DNA of 22,683 nt from Chitinophagaceae bacterium. GTDB taxonomy: Bacteria > Bacteroidota > Bacteroidia > Chitinophagales > Chitinophagaceae. Where the stretch lies: positions 2,333 to 25,015 of the forward strand of contig DPWF01000028.1 in assembly GCA_003526435.1 (NCBI GenBank). The letters run 5' to 3'. The translations under genes were made by a program, and so were the position numbers. A model generated the notes under the pieces. It was not told the origin of the DNA. It saw nothing but the letters and a program-made list of their open reading frames with translations, and ran no database searches. This document shows positions 9,119 to 17,305 of this stretch, in pieces; position 1 is the first letter of the stretch, and each line of letters opens with the position of its first letter.

Positions 9119-9136
9119 GTTTTCATAGCCTTATTA

Positions 9137-10546
9137 CTATCTCCCTGCTGGTTCTTTTTTTCTTACTAAATAGTACACCGGAATACCAAGTAAAGTAATG
9201 ATCAACCCGGGCCAGGTAAATGCAGGTTTGAAAATAATTAAGAGAATACAGAAACTAAGACCCATTAAAATATAAATCAATGGTAACAAGGGGTATCCGA
9301 ATGCTTTATAAGGTCTTTCTGCATCGGGTCTTTTCTTCCTCAAAATAAAAATGCCGGCGATGGTAAGCATATAAAAACCTACTACCACAAAAGAGATCAT
9401 ATCGAGCAGTTGACCATATTTTCCACTCAGACTCCAGGCGCAGGCAACAATACATTGAAGCCATAATGCATAAGCAGGTACATTGTTCTGGTTAAGAGAA
9501 CCTGCTTTGGCAAAAAAGAGTTTGTCTTTTGCCATGGTATAATAAACCCTTGCACCGGCGAGTATGATTCCATTGTTACAGCCGAATGTGGAGATCATAA
9601 TCATGATAGCAATGATGATGGTTCCTGCTTCACCAAAAATGACATTGGCAGCAGAAACACCCACACGGTCTTTTTCTGCATAAGCAATTTCCTGTAGTGG
9701 TAATAATGCGGTATAAGTAATATTGGTTAAGAAATAAATAACGGTAACAATCAGTGTACCGAGAAAAAGGCTGAGACCGATGTTTCTTTGCGGGTTACGG
9801 ATCTCACCCGCAATAAAAGTAACATTGTTCCATGAGTCGCTGCTGAATATGGAGCCTACCATCGATGCAGCAATGGCGCCCACAGCAGCGAACGTGGTAT
9901 AAGTTCCCAGGCTGCCATCGGTATTCATCGGTTTTAATTCCCACGCATTGCTCCAGTTCAGGTTCCATATATCTGATTTAAAGGCAAGCAGACCGAATAA
10001 AATCAAACCAAATAAACTCAGTAGTTTGGTAATGGTAAAAACAGTCTGTATACGTTTACCACTCTGTATGCCCCTAGTATTAATAAAAGTGAGTACAATA
10101 ATTACAAGCAATGAGAGTAATTGGGCACGTGTAATACTGAGAAACCCGCTTTTGAGTACGATAATATCTTCACTGAAATAGGGAAACAGATAAGCGGTGA
10201 ATTTGGCAAAAGCCACAGCCACTGCGGCAATAGTGGCAGTTTGTATGACCGAGAAAAAGCTCCATCCGAATAAAAATGCTACCAGTGGGTTGTATGCCTC
10301 TTTCAGATACACATATTGTCCGCCGGCTTTGGGAAACATGGCACTCAGTTCACCATAACTTAAGGCAGCGGCAACGGTCATGAAGCCGGTAATTACCCAT
10401 ACGGCCATGAGCCAGCCGGTACTTCCCACATTCCGGGTAATATCGGCACTAACAATAAATATACCTGATCCGATCATGGAACCGGCCACGATCATGGTAG
10501 CATCTAACAGTTTAAGGGAGGGTTTGAATTGTGTGGTGTTGCTCAT
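9137..10546 (-). CDS. APC-family amino-acid permease
   Basis: A 469-residue integral membrane transporter of the amino acid-polyamine-organocation superfamily. The first membrane helix carries the substrate-binding GSMIGSGIF motif (residues 22-30). The sequence then shows about twelve hydrophobic segments, including FPKAGGQYVYLKEAY after helix 2, a family hallmark, and a positively charged tail (RKKEPAGR). Such proteins import neutral amino acids by proton symport or exchange. It is the only transporter for small amino acids in the window and stands between the hydroxyproline catabolic operon and the SusC/SusD block, so hydroxyproline, proline or small peptides' constituents are sensible candidate substrates. 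This is inferred from context only. The ATG at 10546 reads outward from the 377-base divergent region shared with susC. No soluble binding protein gene is nearby, as expected for this family. Confidence 0.92.
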   Translation of the reverse strand: MSNTTQFKPSLKLLDATMIVAGSMIGSGIFIVSADITRNVGSTGWLMAVWVITGFMTVAAALSYGELSAMFPKAGGQYVYLKEAYNPLVAFLFGWSFFSVIQTATIAAVAVAFAKFTAYLFPYFSEDIIVLKSGFLSITRAQLLSLLVIIVLTFINTRGIQSGKRIQTVFTITKLLSLFGLILFGLLAFKSDIWNLNWSNAWELKPMNTDGSLGTYTTFAAVGAIAASMVGSIFSSDSWNNVTFIAGEIRNPQRNIGLSLFLGTLIVTVIYFLTNITYTALLPLQEIAYAEKDRVGVSAANVIFGEAGTIIIAIMIMISTFGCNNGIILAGARVYYTMAKDKLFFAKAGSLNQNNVPAYALWLQCIVACAWSLSGKYGQLLDMISFVVVGFYMLTIAGIFILRKKRPDAERPYKAFGYPLLPLIYILMGLSFCILLIIFKPAFTWPGLIITLLGIPVYYLVRKKEPAGR

Positions 10547-10808
10547 AATGGGTTTGACTGGTGAATGAGTGTTATGAAATTTTTATTCAATAGGTACTTT
10601 TCGGTAATTGTTGATGCCATTACCGGCTAATCCTGTTATTACGGATTTACTAAAGTTATCTGTTCATCTATTTATCTCTCTATGCAGATATAAACCAGAT
10701 ATTCTTTTTAATTATCCTGTTTAAAATATCTGAAAATCTCTGTAAGAATCTGACAAAATTTAAGTGTAAAAATGACACAACACCTTAATAATGAATGCTT
10801 TTAGAGGA

Positions 10809-10838
10809 TTGCATTTTAAACTGGTTAAAATACGTTTA
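10809..10838 (+). promoter_or_regulatory. Candidate Bacteroidetes-type promoter for susC
   Basis: TTG at 10809-10811 is followed after 19 bases by TACGTTTA at 10831-10838. This matches the Bacteroidetes layout of a -33 TTG and a -7 TAnnTTTG element with the expected spacing, the last G being A. Transcription would start near 10844-10846, giving a leader of about 78 bases before the SusC ATG at 10924. The match is by eye, in an AT-rich region where chance hits occur. Confidence 0.4.
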
Positions 10839-10853
10839 GTATTAGTTAAAATA
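10824..10853 (+). repeat. Direct repeat GTTAAAATA, two copies 21 bases apart
   Basis: Identical 9-base copies lie at 10824-10832 and 10845-10853. The start-to-start distance of 21 bases is close to two helical turns, and the first copy runs into the candidate -7 element of susC. The arrangement would suit a dimeric regulator binding on one face of the DNA, but the sequence is AT-rich and no regulator gene is in the window. Confidence 0.35.
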
Positions 10854-10923
10854 TTAGCCGGAAGCGTAAAACATAAAAAATACTTTTAAGTGTCATTTTG
10901 ACCTTTAATAAAACGCTTGCATT

Positions 10924-13878
10924 ATGAAAAATCTACTTGGATGTTTTCTGCTTCTTTCGATGCTGCTTGTAAATGCAGCAAATGCCCGTTGGGGAAGCCC
11001 TCCCAAAACTGTAACGGGTGTTGTTACGGATGCCTCTTCAGGTACTCCGCTTCAGGGTGCCACTGTAACGGTAAAAAATACAACAACTGCAACCAGTTCT
11101 GATGCAGATGGTAAATTCAGTATTACTGTTCCCTCCGACGACGCTGTAGTAGATATTACATTCGTTGGGTATGTTACCCTTTCTGTTCCTGTAAAAGGAT
11201 TAAGCACTTTATCTGTAAAACTGAATAAAGACATCAATAGTCTGGATGAAGTAGTGGTAGTTGGTTATGGTACCCAGAAGAAGGCTGACCTTACCAGTGC
11301 CGTATCAAGTGTAAAACAGGAAAGCTTTGTAAAAGGTTTTGTAAGAGATGCTGCCCAGTTGATTCAGGGTAAAGTAGCAGGTCTTTCTGTTTCTACATCT
11401 TCGGGTTCTCCAACTGCAGGTACACAAATTCAGTTAAGAGGTATTACTACATTGAATGCTTCTACTGCACCACTGGTATTGATTGACGGTGTTCCGGGTA
11501 ACCTGAACTCTGTTTCTCCGGAAGATATTGAGTCAATTGACGTATTAAAAGATGGATCTGCCGCTGCGATCTACGGTACACGTGGTACGAACGGTGTAAT
11601 CCTCATCACAACCCGTAAAATTCAGGGTGGTGGTAAATCTGTTGTTGAATACAATACTTATGCAAGCATCCAAACCATCGCAAGACGTCCTCGCTTCCTG
11701 AATGCAGCAGAGTTCCGTCAGTTTGGAAAAGAAGGATATCCTTTTATTGACTATGGTATGAATACAGACTGGTTTGAAACCATTTCAAGACCAACTCCCT
11801 TCAGCCAAACACATAACCTTACGTTCCAGGGTGGTAACAGACAAACCAGTTATACTGCCAATGTTAACTATCGTAACTGGGAAGGTATGTTCCTGAAATC
11901 GGTAAATCGCCAGGTAACCTTGCGTGCCGATGTAAACCATGCCATGCTCGATGGAAAAGTAAAAGTAAACCTGAATGTAATCAGCCGTCAGCGTAATGAT
12001 GATGGTGGATTCAATAGTTATATTTATCGCCAGTCGGTGATTCGTAACCCAACAGACAGCGTGTACGATTTTCAGGGTCGCTGGAAAGAGCGTAATATTT
12101 ATTTCTACGATAATCCATTGGCTTACCTGATGGAAACCATCGCCAGAAACGAATCTCAGGAAACACGTTTATCTGCAAGTGTAACAGCTAATATCGCACG
12201 TGGACTGAATGCCAAATTACTTGTGGCTAATGTACAGAGTGAATCAATGTCTGGTTTCTCTGAAACTAAAAAACACGTATCTACTACCAAAAATGGTAGA
12301 AATGGTAATGCTTCAAGAAGCACCAGTGCCAGTGAAGATAACCTGTTAGAGTTTACAATGGATTATACCAAGAGCTTTGGTAAACATCGTGTAGTAGCAT
12401 TGGCTGGTTATAGCTATCAGGATCAGCGTTATGAAGACTTCTCTGTGTCAAACTGGGATTTCCCAACCGATGAATATTCATACAACCGTCTGCAAGCCGG
12501 TAATGCATTGGGAAGAGGTGAAGCATCTATGAGCAGCTTCCAGTCACTCAGTAAATTGATTGGTTTCTTTGGCCGTGTGAACTACAATTTTGGTGATAAG
12601 TATTTATTATCTGCAAGTGTGCGTCGTGAAGGTTCATCTAAATTCGGTGCCAACCACAAATGGGGTACTTTCCCAGCTATCTCAGCAGCATGGCGCGTAA
12701 AGAACGAGTCTTTCCTGCGTGATGTAAACTTTATCCATGATCTGAAACTTCGTGCTGGTTTTGGTGTAACAGGTATTGCTCCTGGCGATGCTTACTTATC
12801 ACAAACCAGTCTGAACTATGGTACTCGTTTTCTGGATAATGGTGTATGGATTCAGTCACTGTCTCCTGTACGTAACCCTAACCCGGATTTAAGATGGGAG
12901 AGAAAAGAAGAAGTTAACTTCGGTATTGACCTGTCTATCCTGAAAGGAAAACTGAGTACAACCATTGATATCTATAAGAGAACAACACGCGACATGTTAT
13001 ACAACTATAGCGTACCTGTTCCTCCGTACCTCTTTAACAGCATCCTCGCTAACGTAGGTGTAATGGAAAATAAAGGTGTGGAAGTATTGGTGAACTATAA
13101 TGCTATTCAGAAGAAAGATTTCTCTTGGGAAACCAGTGTGAACTTCTCTACCAACTCTAATAAACTGGTTAGCTTATCTAACAACTTATTCAGAACTACT
13201 GCCAGCTTCTTTACTGCAGGTGGTACAGGTGAGCCCGTTCAGGATTACACACACCGTGTAGATATTGGTGGTCCTATCGGAAACTTCCATGGTTACAAAT
13301 CTGTTGATATTGATGCAAATGGTTTGTGGATCATAGAAGGTAAAGATGGTAAACCCAAACCTTACAGCCAGGCTGTACAGGAGGACAAAAAAATCCTCGG
13401 TAATGGTTTACCTAAATACTATGCAGGTTGGAACAATACCGTTCGTTACAAAGACTGGGATTTGAGTGTATTGATGCGTGGTGCTTTTGGTTTCCAGATA
13501 CTGAACTTCCAGCGTATGTTCTATGAGAACTCTCAGCCACAGATTCTGGGTAACTACAATGTACTGTTATCTGCATTCGATAAAGTATATGGTAAAACCA
13601 GATTGACCAACTCTCAGGCTTATGTTAGCTACTATGTTGAGAATGGTGATTACTGGAAAGTGGATAACATCACATTGGGCTATAATGTAAAACTGAAGAG
13701 CAACAAATATGTGAAATCGCTTCGCTTATATGCTTCAGGTCTGAACATGTTCACCATCACTGGTTACAAAGGAATCGATCCTGAAGTAAACAGAGGTGGA
13801 CTGGCTCCTGGTAATGACGAGCGTGACAAATATCCAACAACACGCACATTTACTTTCGGTGCATTGGTAACATTATAA
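10924..13878 (+). CDS. SusC/RagA-family TonB-linked outer-membrane receptor
   Basis: A 984-residue TonB-dependent importer of the SusC type. A signal peptide (about residues 1-21) is followed by a carboxypeptidase-regulatory-like domain (about 29-103, VTGVVTDASSGTPLQGATV). Next come the conserved TonB-box region LDEVVVVGYGTQKK (108-120), the plug domain with QLRGITTLN and VLIDGVPG motifs, then a long beta barrel ending in an aromatic-rich strand (TRTFTFGALVTL). It lacks the extra N-terminal secretin/TonB domain that signals to FecR-type anti-sigma factors, so sigma-factor control through this receptor is unlikely. It would take oligosaccharides, glycopeptides or peptides across the outer membrane together with the SusD protein encoded 23 bases downstream. 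The substrate cannot be read from the sequence; the GH127 and peptidase neighbours point to an arabinosylated glycopeptide. A candidate promoter lies about 85 bases upstream. Confidence 0.95.
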   Translation: MKNLLGCFLLLSMLLVNAANARWGSPPKTVTGVVTDASSGTPLQGATVTVKNTTTATSSDADGKFSITVPSDDAVVDITFVGYVTLSVPVKGLSTLSVKLNKDINSLDEVVVVGYGTQKKADLTSAVSSVKQESFVKGFVRDAAQLIQGKVAGLSVSTSSGSPTAGTQIQLRGITTLNASTAPLVLIDGVPGNLNSVSPEDIESIDVLKDGSAAAIYGTRGTNGVILITTRKIQGGGKSVVEYNTYASIQTIARRPRFLNAAEFRQFGKEGYPFIDYGMNTDWFETISRPTPFSQTHNLTFQGGNRQTSYTANVNYRNWEGMFLKSVNRQVTLRADVNHAMLDGKVKVNLNVISRQRNDDGGFNSYIYRQSVIRNPTDSVYDFQGRWKERNIYFYDNPLAYLMETIARNESQETRLSASVTANIARGLNAKLLVANVQSESMSGFSETKKHVSTTKNGRNGNASRSTSASEDNLLEFTMDYTKSFGKHRVVALAGYSYQDQRYEDFSVSNWDFPTDEYSYNRLQAGNALGRGEASMSSFQSLSKLIGFFGRVNYNFGDKYLLSASVRREGSSKFGANHKWGTFPAISAAWRVKNESFLRDVNFIHDLKLRAGFGVTGIAPGDAYLSQTSLNYGTRFLDNGVWIQSLSPVRNPNPDLRWERKEEVNFGIDLSILKGKLSTTIDIYKRTTRDMLYNYSVPVPPYLFNSILANVGVMENKGVEVLVNYNAIQKKDFSWETSVNFSTNSNKLVSLSNNLFRTTASFFTAGGTGEPVQDYTHRVDIGGPIGNFHGYKSVDIDANGLWIIEGKDGKPKPYSQAVQEDKKILGNGLPKYYAGWNNTVRYKDWDLSVLMRGAFGFQILNFQRMFYENSQPQILGNYNVLLSAFDKVYGKTRLTNSQAYVSYYVENGDYWKVDNITLGYNVKLKSNKYVKSLRLYASGLNMFTITGYKGIDPEVNRGGLAPGNDERDKYPTTRTFTFGALVTL

Positions 13879-13901
13879 TCTGATAAAAGAAACGCTAAAT
13901 C

Positions 13902-15488
13902 ATGAAAAAATATAATAATCATAAATGGTTCCTTACAGCAGCGCTGGCTGGTACCATGTTAATGAATAGCTGTACAAAGCTTGATGAAGAAGTATATTCT
14001 GAATTACTGGCACAAAACTTTCAGGCCACTGCACAGGATGTGCCTGCCCTGATTGCGCCTGTATATACAGTGTTACGTGCCAATACTGCCAGTTGGCAGG
14101 GTCTGTTCGATCTGCAGGAAGAAGCAGCCGATCAGATTGTAACACCTGCCCGCCCGAATGGATGGGTGGATGGTGGTACGTACCGTCGTATGCATGAACA
14201 CGTTTGGACCCCTACGCAGGGTCAGCCAAATGGTTTATATAACCGTTGTTACAGTGGTATTAATAACGCTAACAGGGTGTTGTTCCAGATCGAATCAGGA
14301 GAAATACCTGTTCCGAATGGTAAAGATGCCATCATTGCTGAGTTGAAAGCTGCTCGTGCATACTACTACTATCTGTTATTAGATAACCATGGTAATGTAC
14401 CAGTGGTAACAGACTTTAAAGACACCAGTTTACCTGTTCAGAGAACTCGTCAGCAGGTATACGATTTCGTTGTAAAAGAATTTACAGACGCGATCCCTAA
14501 TCTTACGCCTGTTGTATCAAAAGCAACGTATGGTCGTATGACACGTTGGGCTGCAAAAGCGTTCCTGGCCCGTGTGTACCTGAATGCACAAGTGTACACT
14601 GGTACATCTAAATGGGCTGAGTGTATTCAGCAGTGTAATGACATCATTGCATCTAACCAGTATGCACTGTCAAATACCTACAAAGAGAATTTCTCTTCTA
14701 CCAACGAAAATTCGAAAGAAACCATTTTCGCTGTTCCTTATGATGAGATCTTCGCTACTGAAAGTAACCTGCACATGAAAACACTGGATCCACTGATGCA
14801 GTTGGTGTATCCTATGCAGGTACAACCATGGGGTGGTAACTGTGCAGTGCCTCAGTTTATCGACACGTACGATCCGGATGACAGACGTTTGAGAGATACA
14901 TGGATCATGGGTCCTCAATACAATGCCACTACAGGTGCACTGGTTATCGATTATGTAAAAACAGTTACCAGTATCGCCAGCAGCACATCTAATCAGGGTT
15001 ACCGTATTGGTAAATATGAAATCAAAGCAGGTATGCGTGGTGGATCAAGTGTAGACTTCCCACTGATGCGCTATGCAGATGTACTGATGATGAAAGCTGA
15101 ATCATTACTCCGTACAGGTGATGCAACACAGGCAGCAACTATTGTAACACAGGTTCGTCAGCGCAACTTTGCCAGCAATCCTGCGAAAGCAGTTGTTACG
15201 GGTGCACAGTTACAGCAAGGTAGCAGCTACTCTTATGGTGAGTGGGCCAATGGTGCACAAACTACTGTAGAAGGTGGTGGCGATATTCCTTTCGGAAGAA
15301 TGCTGGATGAATTAGGTTGGGAGTTTGCTGCTGAAGCAAAACGCAGACAGGATTTAATCCGTTTCGGTGTGTTCCACAGAAAGAGCTGGTTCTCACATAA
15401 ACCATCAGCTACTTTCAGGAATATCTTCCCGATTCCGGCTAACTCTTTGTTGACTAACACTAACCTTAAGCAAAACCCAGGTTATTAA
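13902..15488 (+). CDS. SusD/RagB-family surface glycan-binding lipoprotein
   Basis: A 528-residue lipoprotein that forms the lid on the SusC channel and captures substrate at the cell surface. The lipobox is LMNSC with the acylated Cys at residue 24. The residues after it (TKLDEE) contain the Lys and acidic pattern that Bacteroidetes use as a lipoprotein surface-export signal. Helical tetratricopeptide-like segments follow (for example AIIAELKAARAYYYYLLLDN and MTRWAAKAFLARVYLNAQVY), with the family C-terminal motif EFAAEAKRRQDLIRFG and the ending PIPANSLLTNTNLKQNPGY, all typical of SusD. It begins 23 bases after SusC, the usual paired arrangement. A strong hairpin lies 45 bases after its stop and probably lowers or ends transcription before the peptidase gene. 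Confidence 0.95.
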   Translation: MKKYNNHKWFLTAALAGTMLMNSCTKLDEEVYSELLAQNFQATAQDVPALIAPVYTVLRANTASWQGLFDLQEEAADQIVTPARPNGWVDGGTYRRMHEHVWTPTQGQPNGLYNRCYSGINNANRVLFQIESGEIPVPNGKDAIIAELKAARAYYYYLLLDNHGNVPVVTDFKDTSLPVQRTRQQVYDFVVKEFTDAIPNLTPVVSKATYGRMTRWAAKAFLARVYLNAQVYTGTSKWAECIQQCNDIIASNQYALSNTYKENFSSTNENSKETIFAVPYDEIFATESNLHMKTLDPLMQLVYPMQVQPWGGNCAVPQFIDTYDPDDRRLRDTWIMGPQYNATTGALVIDYVKTVTSIASSTSNQGYRIGKYEIKAGMRGGSSVDFPLMRYADVLMMKAESLLRTGDATQAATIVTQVRQRNFASNPAKAVVTGAQLQQGSSYSYGEWANGAQTTVEGGGDIPFGRMLDELGWEFAAEAKRRQDLIRFGVFHRKSWFSHKPSATFRNIFPIPANSLLTNTNLKQNPGY

Positions 15489-15529
15489 TAAAGACTCTTT
15501 CTCATAGGTTTAGGTTTTAGGTATTAAGC

Positions 15530-15572
15530 AATAGCAAGGCCTGCAAACAGTTCAATTGCAGGTCTTGCTGTT
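15530..15572 (+). terminator. Hairpin after susD (terminator or processing/attenuation site)
   Basis: AGCAAGGCCTGCAA at 15533-15546 pairs with TTGCAGGTCTTGCT at 15556-15569 through a 9-base loop, a 14-base stem with one G-U pair, extendable by a few pairs on the outside. No T-run follows, so full intrinsic termination is doubtful. Hairpins at this place often set a lower level for the genes that follow a susCD pair, which would leave the peptidase and GH127 genes partly coupled. Confidence 0.6.
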
Positions 15573-15611
15573 CAAATACCTCAGTATCTTCACCAGAGAA
15601 AAGCATGACAT

Positions 15612-17282
15612 ATGAAAAACCAACTCCTTCTTGCACTTGTTTTATCTGTTTGTACCGCAGGATTACTGCAGGCACAAAACCAGCGCGCATTTACAAAAAC
15701 CGATTCATTGCGTGGTACCATTACACCCGAAAGGGCCTGGTGGGATCTGACAAAGTATGACCTGGAGATACAACCTGATTATCTCGCCAAAACATTGAAA
15801 GGGGTAAACACAATCAGTTACACGGTAGTTCAAAACAACGGCACCACAAAAATGCAGATCGATCTGAAGGATCCACTCAGTATTGATCAGGTAGTGGATG
15901 CAACAGGGAAAAAATACAGTTTTAAAAAAGACGGTTCTGTCTGGCTGATCGATATACCTGATCAGAAAAAAGGAACAAGCGGAAAATTATCGATCCACTA
16001 CAGTGGTAAACCACATGAAGCCATACGTGCCCCCTGGGACGGTGGCTGGACCTTCACCAAAGATTCACTGGGTCGTCCATGGATGACAGTAACCTGCCAG
16101 GGAGCCGCAGGTGCTTCTATATGGTATCCATGTAAAGACCATCAGAGCGATGAACCCGATAAAGGGGCATCATTAACCATGCGTGTGCCAGATACACTGA
16201 TGGCCGTTGGTAACGGCAGGTTGAAAAAAACAACCAGACACGGAGATGGTACCACCAGCTATCGTTGGGAAGTCATCAATCCAATCAACAATTATAACAT
16301 CATTCCGTATATCGGAAAATACATCAACTTTAAAGAAGTGTACCAGGGAGAGAAAGGTAAACTTGATCTCAATTACTGGGTACTCGATTATAATGAGCAG
16401 AAAGCAAAAAACTATCTGCCCAAAGAAGTACACAACACGATGAAAAGTTTTGAGTACTGGTTTGGACCTTACCCGTTTTATGAAGATGGTTACCAGCTCA
16501 TTGATGTACCACACACTGGTATGGAGCATCAGAGTGCCGTGGCTTATGGTAACTGGTACCAGCCCGGTTACAGAAAGCGTGATGGTTCAGGAACAGGCTG
16601 GGGACTGAAATGGGATTTTATCGTGATCCATGAAAGCGGTCACGAATGGTTTGGTAACAATATCACATCAAAAGACCTGGCCGATATGTGGGTGCATGAA
16701 GGTTTTACCAATTACAGTGAAACACTTTTTATAGAACATATTTTTGGCGAACAGGCAGGTAATGAATACAATGTAGGTATCAGGAGAGGTATCCGGAACG
16801 ATAAACCGATTATACCAACAGCCTATGGTGTAAATGCACAGGGTAGTGGTGATATGTATCCGAAGGGAGGCAACCTGCTGCATGCCATTAAGCACAGCAT
16901 CAACGACAACGAAAAATTCAGACAGATACTTCGTGGATTGAATAAAGATTTTTATCACCAGACGGTTACATCCACACAGGTTGAAAACTATATTTCTACC
17001 AAAGCCGGTTTCGATTATAGTAAAGTATTTGATCAGTACCTGAGAAATATTACGATACCAAAATTTGAATTTCAGCTCAATGGAAATACCGTTCGCTATC
17101 GTTATACCAACTGTATTCCTGGATTTAACCTGCCGGTAGTATTGAAAAACAATACCACTGTATTGAAATTATTACCAACAGATGAGTGGAAGACAACTGA
17201 GCTGAAAGCAAATGAAGTATCAATGTTAACTGTTGATGCAGTTAGGAATATGTATTATGTAGACCCTGTACAAATAAAATAA
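15612..17282 (+). CDS. Secreted M1-type zinc metallopeptidase
   Basis: A 556-residue gluzincin peptidase of the M1 aminopeptidase clan. The zinc site is complete: HESGH at 340-344 and, 18 residues later, the third ligand Glu363 in WVHEGF. The exopeptidase motif that is GxMEN in classic members reads GMEHQ at 303-307, with Glu305 in place. A signal peptide (about residues 1-22, ending LLQAQ) sends it to the periplasm or outside. An N-terminal beta domain (about 40-240) precedes the catalytic domain. The large C-terminal helical domain of long M1 enzymes is absent, so this is a short form. The gene lies 123 bases after SusD, past a hairpin, and 23 bases before the GH127 gene, which suggests the two are translated from one message and act on the same imported glycopeptide. 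Removal of N-terminal residues is expected; the sequence gives no residue preference. Confidence 0.9.
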   Translation: MKNQLLLALVLSVCTAGLLQAQNQRAFTKTDSLRGTITPERAWWDLTKYDLEIQPDYLAKTLKGVNTISYTVVQNNGTTKMQIDLKDPLSIDQVVDATGKKYSFKKDGSVWLIDIPDQKKGTSGKLSIHYSGKPHEAIRAPWDGGWTFTKDSLGRPWMTVTCQGAAGASIWYPCKDHQSDEPDKGASLTMRVPDTLMAVGNGRLKKTTRHGDGTTSYRWEVINPINNYNIIPYIGKYINFKEVYQGEKGKLDLNYWVLDYNEQKAKNYLPKEVHNTMKSFEYWFGPYPFYEDGYQLIDVPHTGMEHQSAVAYGNWYQPGYRKRDGSGTGWGLKWDFIVIHESGHEWFGNNITSKDLADMWVHEGFTNYSETLFIEHIFGEQAGNEYNVGIRRGIRNDKPIIPTAYGVNAQGSGDMYPKGGNLLHAIKHSINDNEKFRQILRGLNKDFYHQTVTSTQVENYISTKAGFDYSKVFDQYLRNITIPKFEFQLNGNTVRYRYTNCIPGFNLPVVLKNNTTVLKLLPTDEWKTTELKANEVSMLTVDAVRNMYYVDPVQIK

Positions 17283-17305
17283 TTCACTTAAAAATTCGGA
17301 GATCA

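Larger units (their letters stand above)
10547..10923. other. Divergent intergenic region, permease / SusC
   Basis: A gene-free stretch, very AT-rich toward the SusC side, that must hold the promoters of the permease (minus) and of SusC (plus). It contains a candidate plus-strand promoter at 10809-10838, a 9-base direct repeat spaced 21 bases at 10824 and 10845, and a pair GTGTCATTTT / AAAATGACAC in opposite orientation at 10890-10899 and 10769-10778. No convincing minus-strand promoter was found; the best -7-like match (TAACTTTA read on the minus strand) is at 10651-10658 and lacks a matching -33 element. No small gene is evident. Confidence 0.6.

Noticed and set aside
9119..9136. Shared bidirectional terminator between the cytochrome and permease genes
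   Set aside because: Only 18 bases separate the stops and no stable stem with T-runs on both sides can be drawn.
15506..15525. Short tandem AGGTTTTA-like run after susD
   Set aside because: Only about two and a half imperfect units; too short to separate from chance.
16173..16529. 118-codon minus-strand open frame inside the M1 peptidase gene
   Set aside because: It lies wholly opposite a gene with a complete zinc site, so it is a frame shadow.
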